DNA of 64,000 nucleotides from Aurantiacibacter sediminis (GTDB lineage Bacteria > Pseudomonadota > Alphaproteobacteria > Sphingomonadales > Sphingomonadaceae), in assembly GCF_016019885.1 (NCBI RefSeq), contig NZ_JAEANY010000001.1:682001-746000 (forward strand), read 5' to 3'. Of this stretch, positions 8,888 to 17,364 are shown in pieces (within the stretch, counting starts at the first letter, position 1; every line of letters starts with the position of its first letter). The notes below the pieces were generated by a model. The model ran no database searches and was not told where the DNA came from. It worked only from the letters and a program-made list of their open reading frames with translations. The position numbers and the translations under genes are program-made.

Positions 8888-9703
8888 ATGATCATTCAAT
8901 GCCCTGCCTGTTCAACGAAATATGTCGTTCCCGATACAGCCATCGGCGTTGAAGGGCGCACTGTGCGCTGCGCGAAATGCCGCCACAGCTGGTTCCAGGA
9001 AGGGCCGGTGATCGACGTGCCGGAGCAGGCCGCTTCCGCCGCTGCTCCGCCGCCCCCTCCTTCAGCGCCTGCTGAAGAGCCGCAAACAGCGCCTCCGGAA
9101 CCGGTCGAGGAGCCGCAAACCGCGCGGGTCGAGGATCACGAGCCTCCATTGCCGGAGCCGCCTCCGTCCCCGGCATCGCCAGCCGTGCCCGACGAAGTGC
9201 CCACTCCGCCTGTCTCAGACAGTTACGGTGATGATGAGCCATCGCATTTCGATCACGAGCCGCCTTTCCGCCCCCGTCGCAATCCGCTGAAGCTTTGGAC
9301 GTGGGCTGCAGGCATCTTTGCCCTTTTGGCAGCGGCAACGATCTTCGCTGTTTCTTATTGGGGGCTGCCCGACTGGGTGCCAGTCGACCGCCCGACTTTC
9401 GCTGCGGCCGATGCCGATCTGCAGCTCGATTTCCCACCCGAGCAGTGGGAGCGGCGCACGCTGCCTAATGGCACCGAATATTTCGGCGCCAGCGGCACCA
9501 TCACCAATATCGGCACGACCACGCGCGATATCCCGTCGATCCTGATCGTGCTGCGCGATTCGCGCGATCGCAAGGTGTATGAATGGGTCGTCGCGCCGCC
9601 GCAGCGCACGCTCGCGCCGGGCGAAACCGTAGTGGTGAACGAGGCTGTGACGGACGTTCCGCGCGCGGCGCGCAATGTGCAAATCGGGTGGAAGCCCGAG
9701 TAA
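8888..9703 (+). CDS. MJ0042-type zinc-ribbon, DUF3426-like membrane protein
   Basis: 271 residues. The N-terminus has two CxxC pairs (CPACSTKY, CAKCRHSW) forming the MJ0042 zinc ribbon typical of alphaproteobacterial proteins of this kind. A long Pro/Glu-rich linker (about 45-115) follows, then one membrane helix (about 138-160, LWTWAAGIFALLAAATIF) and a C-terminal periplasmic beta domain like DUF3426. The function of the family is unknown. The start is the ATG of MIIQCPAC, since the longer frame adds only four residues. It is divergent from ftsE, an arrangement I have seen as common in the order. Confidence 0.85.
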   Translation: MIIQCPACSTKYVVPDTAIGVEGRTVRCAKCRHSWFQEGPVIDVPEQAASAAAPPPPPSAPAEEPQTAPPEPVEEPQTARVEDHEPPLPEPPPSPASPAVPDEVPTPPVSDSYGDDEPSHFDHEPPFRPRRNPLKLWTWAAGIFALLAAATIFAVSYWGLPDWVPVDRPTFAAADADLQLDFPPEQWERRTLPNGTEYFGASGTITNIGTTTRDIPSILIVLRDSRDRKVYEWVVAPPQRTLAPGETVVVNEAVTDVPRAARNVQIGWKPE

Positions 9704-9817
9704 GCCTGCGCCCGCTTTCGTAAGGGGCTAATAGAGTGCTTGCAGGCCCGAAACCCTTTTGCTAGGGGCGCGCTCCTACCAAGGCGGGCCGGTATGCGGT
9801 CCTTCCTTCATTGATGT

Positions 9818-9904
9818 GCGGTCGTGGCGGAACTGGTAGACGCGCAACGTTGAGGTCGTTGTGGCCGAAAGGCCGTGGAAGTTCGAGTCTTCTCGACCGC
9901 ACCA
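9818..9904 (+). tRNA. tRNA-Leu (anticodon GAG)
   Basis: 87 bases with an encoded CCA end. The acceptor stem is GCGGTCG paired with CGACCGC, the anticodon stem-loop is CAACG-TTGAGGT-CGTTG, giving GAG, and there is a long variable arm (GTGGCCGAAAGGCCGTGG region) as expected for a class II tRNA. The T arm carries GTTCGAGTC. It reads CUC/CUU leucine codons. Confidence 0.96.
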
Positions 9905-9922
9905 TCTTTTAATTTTTGGTTT

Positions 9923-10040
9923 TGCGCTCGCCCATCTGGGCGAGCATCCTCGCAGCTATTCCTTCCGCTTCGCTGCAGGGCTGCTGCGGGCGGGCGGTTG
10001 CGCTTGCGGAGGCTTTGCCTCCGCATTTGCGCTCAATGTT
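9923..10040 (+). repeat. Dispersed intergenic repeat, partial copy
   Basis: Non-coding, between tRNA-Leu and the LysR gene. Bases about 9923-9968 are a diverged inverted match to 28400-28446, sharing the core GCCCAT-C/T-GGGCG-A/C-GC-A/G-TCCTCG followed by GCTATTC. The part beyond (CTGCGGGCGGGCGGTTGC, then the palindrome GGAGGCTTTGCCTCC) is only loosely similar to the other copies. No open frame is convincing here. Confidence 0.55.
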
Positions 10041-10046
10041 TAGCTG

Positions 10047-10937
10047 CTAGGCGAGCGCGTCCCGAAATGCGTCGATCATCCAGCTGGCTGAGGGGCCGGG
10101 TTTGTCGTCGCGTCGCCACAGCGCGCTGAAAGTGTAATTGGCGCCGGGCTTTTCCGGCAAGTCGAGAACGACAAGTCGGCCCGCCGCAATATCTTCCGCC
10201 ACTAGCGGGCGCGGCATATTGCCCCAGCCAATGCCTTCTTTCAGCAGCGCATGCTTGGCGCTCAGATCGCCAAGCCGCCATGCGAGAGGACTGAGAACGG
10301 AGAACTCCCGTCCCTGTGTGAGGCGAGAGCGGTCAGTGAGGACCAATTGAAGATGCTCGCGGCTTTGTCCGGGCTTCACATCGGGTCGGTCGAGCGCATG
10401 GCCGGGCGCCGCGACGGGTAGGAGGTCAACCGTCCCAATCGCCTGTCGCTCAAAATCGGGATGATCGGCAATCACCGGGCCGCCAATGGCAAGCTGCGAT
10501 TCCTTTTCCATCAGGCAGGCAGCCACCGCCCCCAGCCCTTCGATCTGCAACCGCAACCCGACCGTGGGGAACATGGTGCGGAAATCGCGCAGCACACGGG
10601 CGATGACATCGCCGGGCACCATGACATCGACCACGAGGGCAAGATCGCTTTCCAGCCCGGCGTGCAAGCTGCGGGTCTTGGCGAGCAGGGCATCGGCGCG
10701 GTCCGTTATGGCCTGCGCCTCGCTCAGCAGGCCGCGCCCCGCATCGGTCAGCACTGGACGGCGCGATCCTTCACGCTCGAATAAAGTCACGCCGAGCTGC
10801 GCTTCCATCTGCGAAATGCCGTAGCTGATCGCCGAAATCGCGCGCCCCATGCGCTTTGCTGCCGCGCCGAAACTGCCTTCCTCCTCCACCGCGAGAAAGA
10901 TCCGCAGCTGGTCCAGCGTCGGTTCGCCCAATTTCAC
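10047..10937 (-). CDS. LysR-family transcriptional regulator
   Basis: 296 residues from a GTG start placed behind AGGAA; longer frames would run into the pirin promoter and lack family character. The winged helix-turn-helix (about 5-62) contains FLAVEEEGSFGAAAKRMGRA and the usual SxxIxxLE-like recognition segment, followed by a periplasmic-binding-protein-like effector domain to the end. It is divergent from pirin and azoreductase genes, so it most likely senses quinone or electrophile stress and controls them. The 106-base gap contains TTATCGCAGTTATCAGAT (about 10969-10986) as a possible operator. Confidence 0.9.
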   Translation of the reverse strand: MKLGEPTLDQLRIFLAVEEEGSFGAAAKRMGRAISAISYGISQMEAQLGVTLFEREGSRRPVLTDAGRGLLSEAQAITDRADALLAKTRSLHAGLESDLALVVDVMVPGDVIARVLRDFRTMFPTVGLRLQIEGLGAVAACLMEKESQLAIGGPVIADHPDFERQAIGTVDLLPVAAPGHALDRPDVKPGQSREHLQLVLTDRSRLTQGREFSVLSPLAWRLGDLSAKHALLKEGIGWGNMPRPLVAEDIAAGRLVVLDLPEKPGANYTFSALWRRDDKPGPSASWMIDAFRDALA

Positions 10938-11043
10938 TATTCGGATTTCCTGAACATTAGGGTGCGTTTTATCGCAGTTATCAGATGGAACGGCAAGGCC
11001 TATCTCGGCGTCATTGAAAGACACTCCAACCAGGAGAATTGCG

Positions 11044-11745
11044 ATGATCGAACTGCGTCCCTTCGAAAGCCTTGGCTCGGCCAATCACGGCTGGCTGCAG
11101 GCGAACCACCACTTTTCCTTTGCCAATTACCATGACCCCTCACGTGTGCATTGGGGTGCGCTGCGGGTGTGGAACGATGACACGATCGCTCCGAACACCG
11201 GCTTCCCCACGCATCCGCACAGCGACATGGAAATCATCACCTATGTCCGCAAAGGCGCGATCACGCATCGCGACTCCATGGGCAATGAAGGCCGCACCGA
11301 AGCGGGCGACGTACAGGTGATGAGTGCTGGCAATGGCGTGCAGCATTCAGAGTACAATATGGAAGACGAGGAAACGACGCTCTTCCAGCTCTGGATCATC
11401 CCGTCAGAGCGCGGCGGAGAGCCGAGCTGGGGTGCGCGCAAATTCCCGAAGGATGATCGCGCCGGCCAGTTCATTCCGCTCGCCAGCGGTGTCGCTAATG
11501 ACGATGATGCCTTGCCGATCCGCACCGATGCGCGCGTGCTCGGCGCAACGGTAAAGGCGGGCGAAAGCGTCACCTACACGCCGCGCGATGCCTCGCGTCA
11601 CCTCTATCTCGTCCCTGCCACCGGCAAGGTGAAAGTGGAGGATGTCGAAGCGAAAGCGCGCGACGGTGTGGCGATCACCCAGCGCGACAGCGTCATCATT
11701 ACCGCGCTTGAGGACAGCGAACTCGTCCTCGTCGACGCGGCGTAA
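11044..11745 (+). CDS. Pirin family protein
   Basis: 233 residues, a bicupin. The metal-ligand pattern is visible in FPTHPHSDMEIIT, ITHRDSMG and NGVQHSEYN, with Glu/Asp-rich EDEETTLFQLWI after it. Some bacterial pirins oxidise quercetin or modulate partner enzymes; the exact role here is unknown. The ATG has AGGAG 9 bases upstream; a TTG ten codons earlier is the alternative. It is the first gene of a pair with azoR and is divergent from a LysR regulator. Confidence 0.92.
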   Translation: MIELRPFESLGSANHGWLQANHHFSFANYHDPSRVHWGALRVWNDDTIAPNTGFPTHPHSDMEIITYVRKGAITHRDSMGNEGRTEAGDVQVMSAGNGVQHSEYNMEDEETTLFQLWIIPSERGGEPSWGARKFPKDDRAGQFIPLASGVANDDDALPIRTDARVLGATVKAGESVTYTPRDASRHLYLVPATGKVKVEDVEAKARDGVAITQRDSVIITALEDSELVLVDAA

Positions 11746-11828
11746 ACCCCGGCCCCTTTCCCATTCCCCTCCCTCCCCCTCAGGCGGAAGGGGCCACCCC
11801 TTCAAAGCCAGTTCCGAAAGGCCAGACC

Positions 11829-12422
11829 ATGACTCATATCCTCCACATCACCGCCAGCATTCATGGAGACGATTCCGTCAGCCGTGATCTCAGCAACCGC
11901 ATCGTCGCCGGTTCGAAAGAGCAGGGCGATGTTACCGTCACCGAACGCGACCTTTCGAAAAACGATATTCCCTTCGTCGACGCAGATCGCTTTGCGGCCA
12001 ATTTGTCACCCTACGCCGAACGTACGCCAGAGCAGCAGGAACTCGCCGCGATTGCAGACACGCTGATCGAAGAATTGCAGGCTGCGGACACCATTGTACT
12101 GGGCGTGCCGATTTATAATTTCTCCGTGCCCGCAACGGTAAAGGCATGGGCAGATCTCGTCGCCCGGGCCGGCACCACTTTCGAATATACGCCCGAAGGT
12201 CCCAAGGGTAAGCTTGAAGGCAAGAAAGCCTATATCGCCGTCGCATCGGGCGGCACGCCGGTGGGTAGCGACTACGATCACATGACCCCGTGGCTCAAAT
12301 TCTTCCTCGGCTTCCTCGGCATCACCGATGTCGAAATGGTCGCCGCCGATGGCATTATGGGCGAAGGGCGTGAAGAGAAGATTGCAGAGGCAAAGGCCAA
12401 AGCCGAGAAGCTTGCTGCCTGA
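11829..12422 (+). CDS. azoR: FMN-dependent NADH-azoreductase
   Basis: 197-residue flavodoxin-fold quinone/azo reductase (AcpD family). The N-terminal HITASIHGDDSVSRDLS segment matches the FMN phosphate-binding loop, VPIYNFSVPATVKAWAD is the central FMN/quinone-binding motif, and ASGGTPVG follows. It probably performs two-electron quinone reduction in the cytosol. It lies 83 bases after the pirin gene in the same direction, probably under the divergent LysR regulator. A stem-loop terminator follows. Confidence 0.93.
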   Translation: MTHILHITASIHGDDSVSRDLSNRIVAGSKEQGDVTVTERDLSKNDIPFVDADRFAANLSPYAERTPEQQELAAIADTLIEELQAADTIVLGVPIYNFSVPATVKAWADLVARAGTTFEYTPEGPKGKLEGKKAYIAVASGGTPVGSDYDHMTPWLKFFLGFLGITDVEMVAADGIMGEGREEKIAEAKAKAEKLAA

Positions 12423-12442
12423 TTCTGCCGGATATCGATAAG

Positions 12443-12478
12443 GAGCGCGCGGTCAGGTAACGGCTGCGCGCTCTTTAT
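12443..12478 (+). terminator. Terminator behind azoR, nested in the kynU end
   Basis: Inverted repeat GAGCGCGC (12443-12450) / GCGCGCTC (12466-12473) with a 15-base loop, followed by TTTATAT on the plus strand. The kynU stop codon on the other strand lies inside the loop, so this sequence does two jobs. Confidence 0.6.
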
Positions 12479-13688
12479 ATTCGGGTCTGTCCCATTCGCG
12501 GCTCTCGCAAATCGACCGCAGCCGCGCCGCCGCCTCCACCATGTCGCGGTAGGAGAGGTAAAGCGGCGTGAGCCCGAAGCGCATGACATCGGGCTCGCGG
12601 AAATCACCGATCACGTCGCGTGCCTTCAAGGCCTGCATCATCGCGTAGCCATCTTTGTGGGAATAAGAGACATGGCTTCCGCGCTGGCCCGCATCGCGCG
12701 GACTGACGAGAGTGAAGCTGTGGTCACCCGCCCAGCCATCCATGCATTCGATGAATAAATCACCCAGTGCAGCAGACTTGCGTCGCACTTCGGCCATATC
12801 GGCGCGCAGCATCAGTTCTACGCCTTCCTCCAGCGCCGCCATGCCGAGAATGCCCGGCGTGCCGCACAGGAACCGCTCGATATTATCCGCTGCCTCGTAT
12901 TCTTCCTCGAACGCGAAGGGGCGGGCGTGGCCGAACCATCCGGCCAACACCGGCATGGCTTCATGGTGGCGCTTGGCCGCATACAGAAAAGCTGGCGCAC
13001 CGGGGCCTCCATTCAGGAATTTGTAGCCGCAGCCGACCGCGAAATCGACATTTGCCGCGCCCAGAGCCAGCTCCACTGCGCCCGCGCTATGGCTCAGATC
13101 CCAGACGACGAGCACGCCGTGCTCTTGCGCTTTTGCCGTTACCGCCGCCATGTCGCGCATCCGGCCGGTCTTGTAATGCACATGGGTCAGCAGCAGCACC
13201 GCGACATTATCGCTCAGGTGATCGAGCACATCCTCCGGCGCGGCGGAACGTGTTTCGATCCTGCCGCCTGAAAAGGCCGTGATGCCCTGCATCATGTAGT
13301 GATCGGTCGGGAAATTGGTCGTCTCGGTCAGCAGGATCGAACGCTCCGGCTGGAGCGAAAGCGCCGCTGTCAGCGCCTTGAAGATATTGATCGAGGTGGA
13401 ATCGGTGACCACCACTTCGCCTTCGCCTGCACCGATAATCGGCGCGATCTTGTCGCCAATCCGCCGCGGGGCATTGACCCAGTCCGCCGCATTCCAGCTG
13501 GTGATCAGCCCCTCGCGCCATTCCTGCTGGATCGTGCGATCCATGCGCGCCGGTGTGCGCTTGGGCATGGCGCCCAGCGAATTGCCATCAAGGTATATTA
13601 GTCCGTCGCGCAGCGCGAATTCGTCGCGGAAAGCGCGAAGCGGATCGGACGCATCGAGCGAATCGGCTTTGTCGAAAATAGCGTCCAT
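12453..13688 (-). CDS. kynU: Kynureninase
   Basis: 411 residues, PLP-dependent cleavage of kynurenine to anthranilate and alanine. YLDGNSLGAMPKRT near residue 32, WDLSHSAGAVELALG (about 196-210) and the PLP lysine in GCGYKFLNGG (Lys223) are clear. The ATG shares one base with the kynB stop (TAATG), so it is translated by re-initiation. Third gene of kynA-kynB-kynU. The open frame extends upstream through kynB but that part is a shadow. Confidence 0.95.
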   Translation of the reverse strand: MDAIFDKADSLDASDPLRAFRDEFALRDGLIYLDGNSLGAMPKRTPARMDRTIQQEWREGLITSWNAADWVNAPRRIGDKIAPIIGAGEGEVVVTDSTSINIFKALTAALSLQPERSILLTETTNFPTDHYMMQGITAFSGGRIETRSAAPEDVLDHLSDNVAVLLLTHVHYKTGRMRDMAAVTAKAQEHGVLVVWDLSHSAGAVELALGAANVDFAVGCGYKFLNGGPGAPAFLYAAKRHHEAMPVLAGWFGHARPFAFEEEYEAADNIERFLCGTPGILGMAALEEGVELMLRADMAEVRRKSAALGDLFIECMDGWAGDHSFTLVSPRDAGQRGSHVSYSHKDGYAMMQALKARDVIGDFREPDVMRFGLTPLYLSYRDMVEAAARLRSICESREWDRPEYKERAAVT

Positions 13689-14323
13689 TATGGCAATTCC
13701 CTCAGGATGGCGCGCACCGGGCTGGCATCGGCACCCTCGATGGCGAGTGGCAGCGCGATCAGCTCGTAAGCGCCCGGTGCAACATCGTCGAGCACAAGGC
13801 CTTCGAGAATGCGCATGTCGCCTTGCAAAACTTCGTGATGCGCATCCATCGTCTTTGAATTCTGCGGATCGAGCGAAGGCGTATCGATCCCGATCAGCAG
13901 CGCGCCGGCATCGCGCAGGCGGGCAATCACATCGGGTGCGACGGCGGTGAAATTCTCGTCCCACGCATCGTGCGGGAATTTTCCGTAGGTACGGAAGAGC
14001 ACGCGCTCTTCGCCTTCGATCTCGCTCCAATCGCAGTCCTGCATCTCGATCCGCGCACCGCTCGCGCGTGCATCGACCACCATGCAGCGCCCCAAATAGG
14101 GCTCCAGCGGACTGTCCGCGCTCGCGACGCCATCACTGCTGTAATGCAGGGGCGCATCGGCATGGGTGCCCGAATGCAGGGGCAAGGAAATTGCACCGAT
14201 ATTCACCGGACATTCGGCCGAAATGCTGGCATGCCGGCTGACTTTCAGCTCCGGCTCACCCGGCCACAGCGGCGTGTTGCTGCTGAGGCGCTGCGAGATG
14301 TCCCAGATGCGTGGATCGCTCAT
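13688..14323 (-). CDS. kynB: Kynurenine formamidase (arylformamidase)
   Basis: 211 residues of the cyclase-like KynB family, hydrolysing N-formylkynurenine to kynurenine and formate. The metal-binding motif appears as HSGTHADAPLHY. The ATG overlaps the kynA stop (ATGA) and its own stop overlaps the kynU start. Formate released here and formaldehyde-derived formate from the fghA cluster would join the same pool. Confidence 0.94.
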   Translation of the reverse strand: MSDPRIWDISQRLSSNTPLWPGEPELKVSRHASISAECPVNIGAISLPLHSGTHADAPLHYSSDGVASADSPLEPYLGRCMVVDARASGARIEMQDCDWSEIEGEERVLFRTYGKFPHDAWDENFTAVAPDVIARLRDAGALLIGIDTPSLDPQNSKTMDAHHEVLQGDMRILEGLVLDDVAPGAYELIALPLAIEGADASPVRAILRELP

Positions 14324-15243
14324 ACGGGGCAGCCTTCGGCATGCCCGCCGCCGTGGCTTCCACCTTCAGGCTTGTCCGCTTCCATCCGCGTGCGCATCGA
14401 CCAAAGTTCGGGGAAGAAGCGCAGTTCCAGCGCTTTCACCAGATACTTCACTCCTGCCGAACCGCCGGTGCCATGCCGGTGGCCGATCACGCGCGATACC
14501 GTCTTCATGTGTTTGAAGCGCCATTCCTGGAAGTAGTATTCGAGCGAGGTGACCTTTTCTGCCAGCGCGTAAAGCTCCCAATGCTCCTGCGGGTTGGAGT
14601 AAATCTCCAGCCACGCATTTTCGATCGTGCGATCGGATTCGTATGGCTTGGTCAGGTCGCGCCCGATCACTTCCTTAGGAATTTCATATCCGCGGCGATC
14701 GAGGAGGTAGAGCATCTCGTCATAAAGCGATGGGGCGGCGAGGGCCTCTTCCAGCGCGGCGGTGCGTTCCGGATCATCCATATGGATGGTAATCAGCTCG
14801 GGCCGCTTCAGGCCAAGGCGGAATTCCAATTCGCGGTACTGGTGAGACTGGAAGCCAGAAGCTTTGCCCAAATATCCGCGAAAGGTCATGAATTCGGACG
14901 GGCTGAGCGTTGCGAGCACTTCCCACGAATGGATCATGTGTTGCATGATCGTGGCGATGCGATCGAGCGTGCGCGAGGCTTGCGGAAGCTCGTCCGCACG
15001 AATTTGCGCCATCGCCTGCTTGCACTCATGGATCTGCAGCTTGATCCACAATTCCATCGTCTGGTGCATGATGATGAACAGCATTTCATCATGCTTGCCG
15101 CTCATCGGCACCTGCGCACTCAATAGCGGGTCGGTCTGCAAATGATCGGCATAGGTGAGGCCGCGATCCCACACGATCCGCTCACCATCGAGCTCCGCCT
15201 CGAAAGTCTCGATACCGTTTTCGATTGTCCGCTTGATGCTCAA
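14320..15243 (-). CDS. kynA: Tryptophan 2,3-dioxygenase
   Basis: About 307 residues, a haem enzyme opening the indole ring of tryptophan. SGKHDEMLFIIMHQTMELWI is the family hallmark with the haem-region histidines, and FMTFRGYLGKASGFQSHQYR is the second conserved block. I place the start at the TTG at 15243, which has AAGGAG exactly 6 bases upstream. The longer frame begins at another TTG 14 codons earlier without a ribosome site. The C-terminus is His/Gly rich. First gene of the kynurenine operon. Confidence 0.94.
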   Translation of the reverse strand: MSIKRTIENGIETFEAELDGERIVWDRGLTYADHLQTDPLLSAQVPMSGKHDEMLFIIMHQTMELWIKLQIHECKQAMAQIRADELPQASRTLDRIATIMQHMIHSWEVLATLSPSEFMTFRGYLGKASGFQSHQYRELEFRLGLKRPELITIHMDDPERTAALEEALAAPSLYDEMLYLLDRRGYEIPKEVIGRDLTKPYESDRTIENAWLEIYSNPQEHWELYALAEKVTSLEYYFQEWRFKHMKTVSRVIGHRHGTGGSAGVKYLVKALELRFFPELWSMRTRMEADKPEGGSHGGGHAEGCPV

Positions 15244-15307
15244 CGCGCTCTCCTTGCAGCCCGAATAGATCAGCCGCGCCGCCAATCAAAGGCCAGTGTG
15301 ACCGCCT

Positions 15308-15337
15308 ATAGTATCACTTGATACCAATGCAGCCCAA
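15308..15337 (-). promoter_or_regulatory. Candidate kynA promoter with overlapping palindrome
   Basis: Read on the minus strand, TTGGGC (15332-15337) and TACTAT (15308-15313) are 18 bases apart. The palindrome GTATC-ACTT-GATAC (15311-15324) covers the end of the -10 box and part of the spacer, where a repressor or Lrp-type regulator could bind. This is a reading by eye only. Confidence 0.35.
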
Positions 15338-15359
15338 TTCCTCCTTGGGGAGAAACCGG

Positions 15360-15404
15360 TCGCTCGCTTGAAGCGAGAGGAGGGGGGCCTTACCTCCGTA
15401 GCGA
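15360..15404 (+). other. Structured leader upstream of trxB
   Basis: Two adjacent hairpins can form in RNA: CTCGC-TTGAA-GCGAG (15363-15377) and GGAGG/CCTCC (15379-15383 with 15393-15397). TCGCT (15360-15364) can instead pair with AGCGA (15400-15404), which would break the first hairpin. It matches no riboswitch class I know. Confidence 0.3.
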
Positions 15405-15429
15405 ACACGAAAACCGATTCGAGACAGAT

Positions 15430-16401
15430 ATGACTACGCACAAAACCCGCATGCTCATCGTCGGCTCCGGCCCGGCAGGCTATTCCGCCGCCATCTATGG
15501 CGCGCGCGCCGGGATGGAGCCGATCGTGGTGCAGGGCCTGCAGCCCGGCGGCCAGCTAACGATCACCACCGATGTCGAGAATTATCCCGGCTTTGAAGAT
15601 GTGATCCAGGGCCCGTGGTTGATGGAGCAGATGCAGAAGCAGGCCGAACATGTCGGCACCCGGATGATGTGGGACACGATTGTCGAAGTCGATCTGGAAG
15701 GCGGATCGCCGTTCAAGGCAATCGGTGACAGCGGCGATGAATATATCGGCGATGTACTGGTGATCGCCACGGGCGCGCAGGCCAAGTGGCTCGGCGTGCC
15801 GGGCGAGCAGGAACTGGGCGGCAAGGGCGTGTCCGCCTGCGCCACATGCGATGGCTTTTTCTATCGCGGCAAAAAGGTCGCGGTAATCGGCGGCGGAAAC
15901 ACGGCGGTTGAAGAGGCGCTCTACCTCACCAACCATTCGGATGATGTGACGTTGATCCACCGCCGCGATGAGCTGCGCAGCGAAAAGATCCTGCAGGACC
16001 GCCTTTTCGCCAGCGAGAAGATCACGCCCTTGTGGAACAAGACGGTCGAGCGTTTTGTCGAAGGTGAGGACGGCAAGCTGCACCACCTCGAACTGCGCGA
16101 CACGCAGACCGGCGAGCTCTCAACGCTCGAGGTGGACGGTGCCTTCGTCGCCATCGGCCACGCGCCTGCAACCGAGCTGTTCAAAGGCAAATTGCCGATG
16201 GACGATGGCGGATATTTGCTGGTCGAACCCGGTACGCCCAAGACTGAAATCCCCGGCGTGTTCGCTTGCGGCGATGTGATGGACCATACCTACCGCCAGG
16301 CAGTGACCGCTGCGGGCACAGGCTGCATGGCGGCTCTTGATGCAGAACGCTTCCTTGCCACGCTGGAGCATGCAGCGAAGATTCCCGAACCGGCGGAATA
16401 A
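15430..16401 (+). CDS. trxB: Thioredoxin-disulfide reductase
   Basis: 323 residues, NADPH-dependent FAD enzyme keeping thioredoxin reduced. The FAD motif GSGPAGYSAA is at about 12-21, the redox pair CATC at 137-140, the NADPH motif GGGNTAVEEAL follows, and GVFACGDV lies near the C-terminus. It starts at an ATG behind a weak site (CGAGACAGAT). It would supply electrons to the methionine sulfoxide reductases also present in this window. A MaoC gene follows after 5 bases. Confidence 0.97.
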   Translation: MTTHKTRMLIVGSGPAGYSAAIYGARAGMEPIVVQGLQPGGQLTITTDVENYPGFEDVIQGPWLMEQMQKQAEHVGTRMMWDTIVEVDLEGGSPFKAIGDSGDEYIGDVLVIATGAQAKWLGVPGEQELGGKGVSACATCDGFFYRGKKVAVIGGGNTAVEEALYLTNHSDDVTLIHRRDELRSEKILQDRLFASEKITPLWNKTVERFVEGEDGKLHHLELRDTQTGELSTLEVDGAFVAIGHAPATELFKGKLPMDDGGYLLVEPGTPKTEIPGVFACGDVMDHTYRQAVTAAGTGCMAALDAERFLATLEHAAKIPEPAE

Positions 16402-16406
16402 TAGCG

Positions 16407-16862
16407 GTGAGCCAGCTTTATCTCGACGATCTGTCGGTTGGCGACACATTCGAAAGCAGCGAATATGAAATGACCGAGGATCGGATCACCGCCTTTGCGC
16501 GCGATTACGATCCGCAGGTCTTTCATACCGACCCCGAGGCAGCGCAGGAGACCTTCTTCGGCGGGCTCGCCGCGAGCGGCTGGCACACGGCGGCTGTTAC
16601 CATGCGGCTGATGGTGGAATCGGTGCCTTTCGCCAATGGGACGATCGGCGCGGGCGGCGATCTGCGCTGGCCGGAGCCTACGCGCCCTGGCGATCGGCTG
16701 CGGCTGCTGACGTGGATTGAGGAGATTATTCCTAATCGCTCCAAACCCGGCCGCGCGCGCATCGTCGTGCAATGCCGCACGCTCAACCAGCATGATGCGT
16801 TGAAGCAGGAATTCCGGCCGAACCTGATGGCGTGGAAGCGCGGCGTGGATCCGCAGGCATGA
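16407..16862 (+). CDS. MaoC family dehydratase
   Basis: 151 residues with a hot-dog fold. The hydratase motif is visible as ITAFARDYDPQVFHTDPE followed by FGGLAASGWHTAA, with the Asp/His pair expected for acyl-CoA hydration. The substrate is unknown. The GTG start lies 5 bases behind trxB and its stop overlaps the next lipoprotein's ATG (ATGA), so all three probably share one transcript. Confidence 0.88.
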   Translation: MSQLYLDDLSVGDTFESSEYEMTEDRITAFARDYDPQVFHTDPEAAQETFFGGLAASGWHTAAVTMRLMVESVPFANGTIGAGGDLRWPEPTRPGDRLRLLTWIEEIIPNRSKPGRARIVVQCRTLNQHDALKQEFRPNLMAWKRGVDPQA

Positions 16863-17260
16863 GATCTTGGCTGGCTCTTATCGTGCCCTTTCTGCTCGCA
16901 GGGTGTGCGCATCAGGTGAGCGAACCTGTGGAGCCGTTGTTCCTCGGAGCGGATACCTATCCTGCCGACTTCTACTATGGGAGTTATGCAGCGCGGGGCA
17001 GCCAGCAGTGCGACAGGGGGCTAGGTCAGGCCGCTGAACGCGATTTTCAGCGCTATTTCGGATATCGCTTCGACAGGGCAATGGCTGCATATGTAGAACG
17101 ATATGGTCCAGCACCTGACCCGATCATCCTCACAATCTGCCGTCGCTGGAGCGGCTCCGATGCAGCGTTCTTCCGTGAAAAACGCGAACTCAGGCGCGAG
17201 TTTGCACTTTGGCTCGCCCGCGTAGAGGTGGGCATTGAAAGCTGGTCTGACATCCCCTGA
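16859..17260 (+). CDS. Hypothetical lipoprotein
   Basis: 133 residues. MRSWLALIVPFLLAGCAHQV is a typical lipoprotein signal with lipobox LAGC. The mature part has no domain I recognise. It is rich in Tyr, Arg and Phe and has two more cysteines (in QQCDRG and LTICRR) that could form a disulfide. The start overlaps the MaoC stop by 4 bases. Confidence 0.75.
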   Translation: MRSWLALIVPFLLAGCAHQVSEPVEPLFLGADTYPADFYYGSYAARGSQQCDRGLGQAAERDFQRYFGYRFDRAMAAYVERYGPAPDPIILTICRRWSGSDAAFFREKRELRREFALWLARVEVGIESWSDIP

Positions 17261-17364
17261 TTTTGCGCGGCGGGATCAGAATCGCGCCTTTGTGCATTCT
17301 ACCTCACATCACAGCGGGCAAATCACCGGGTGAGATGCACGCGCACGCAATCAGGGAAGTCCGC

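Noticed and set aside
9808-10026. 72-codon frame opposite tRNA-Leu
   Set aside because: It is the complement of a well-formed class II tRNA plus the repeat region; this type of spurious protein is a known annotation artefact.
13689-14030. In-frame extension upstream of kynU suggesting a fusion with kynB
   Set aside because: The extension is an out-of-frame, Arg-rich reading of kynB. Kynureninase begins normally at MDAIFDKAD.
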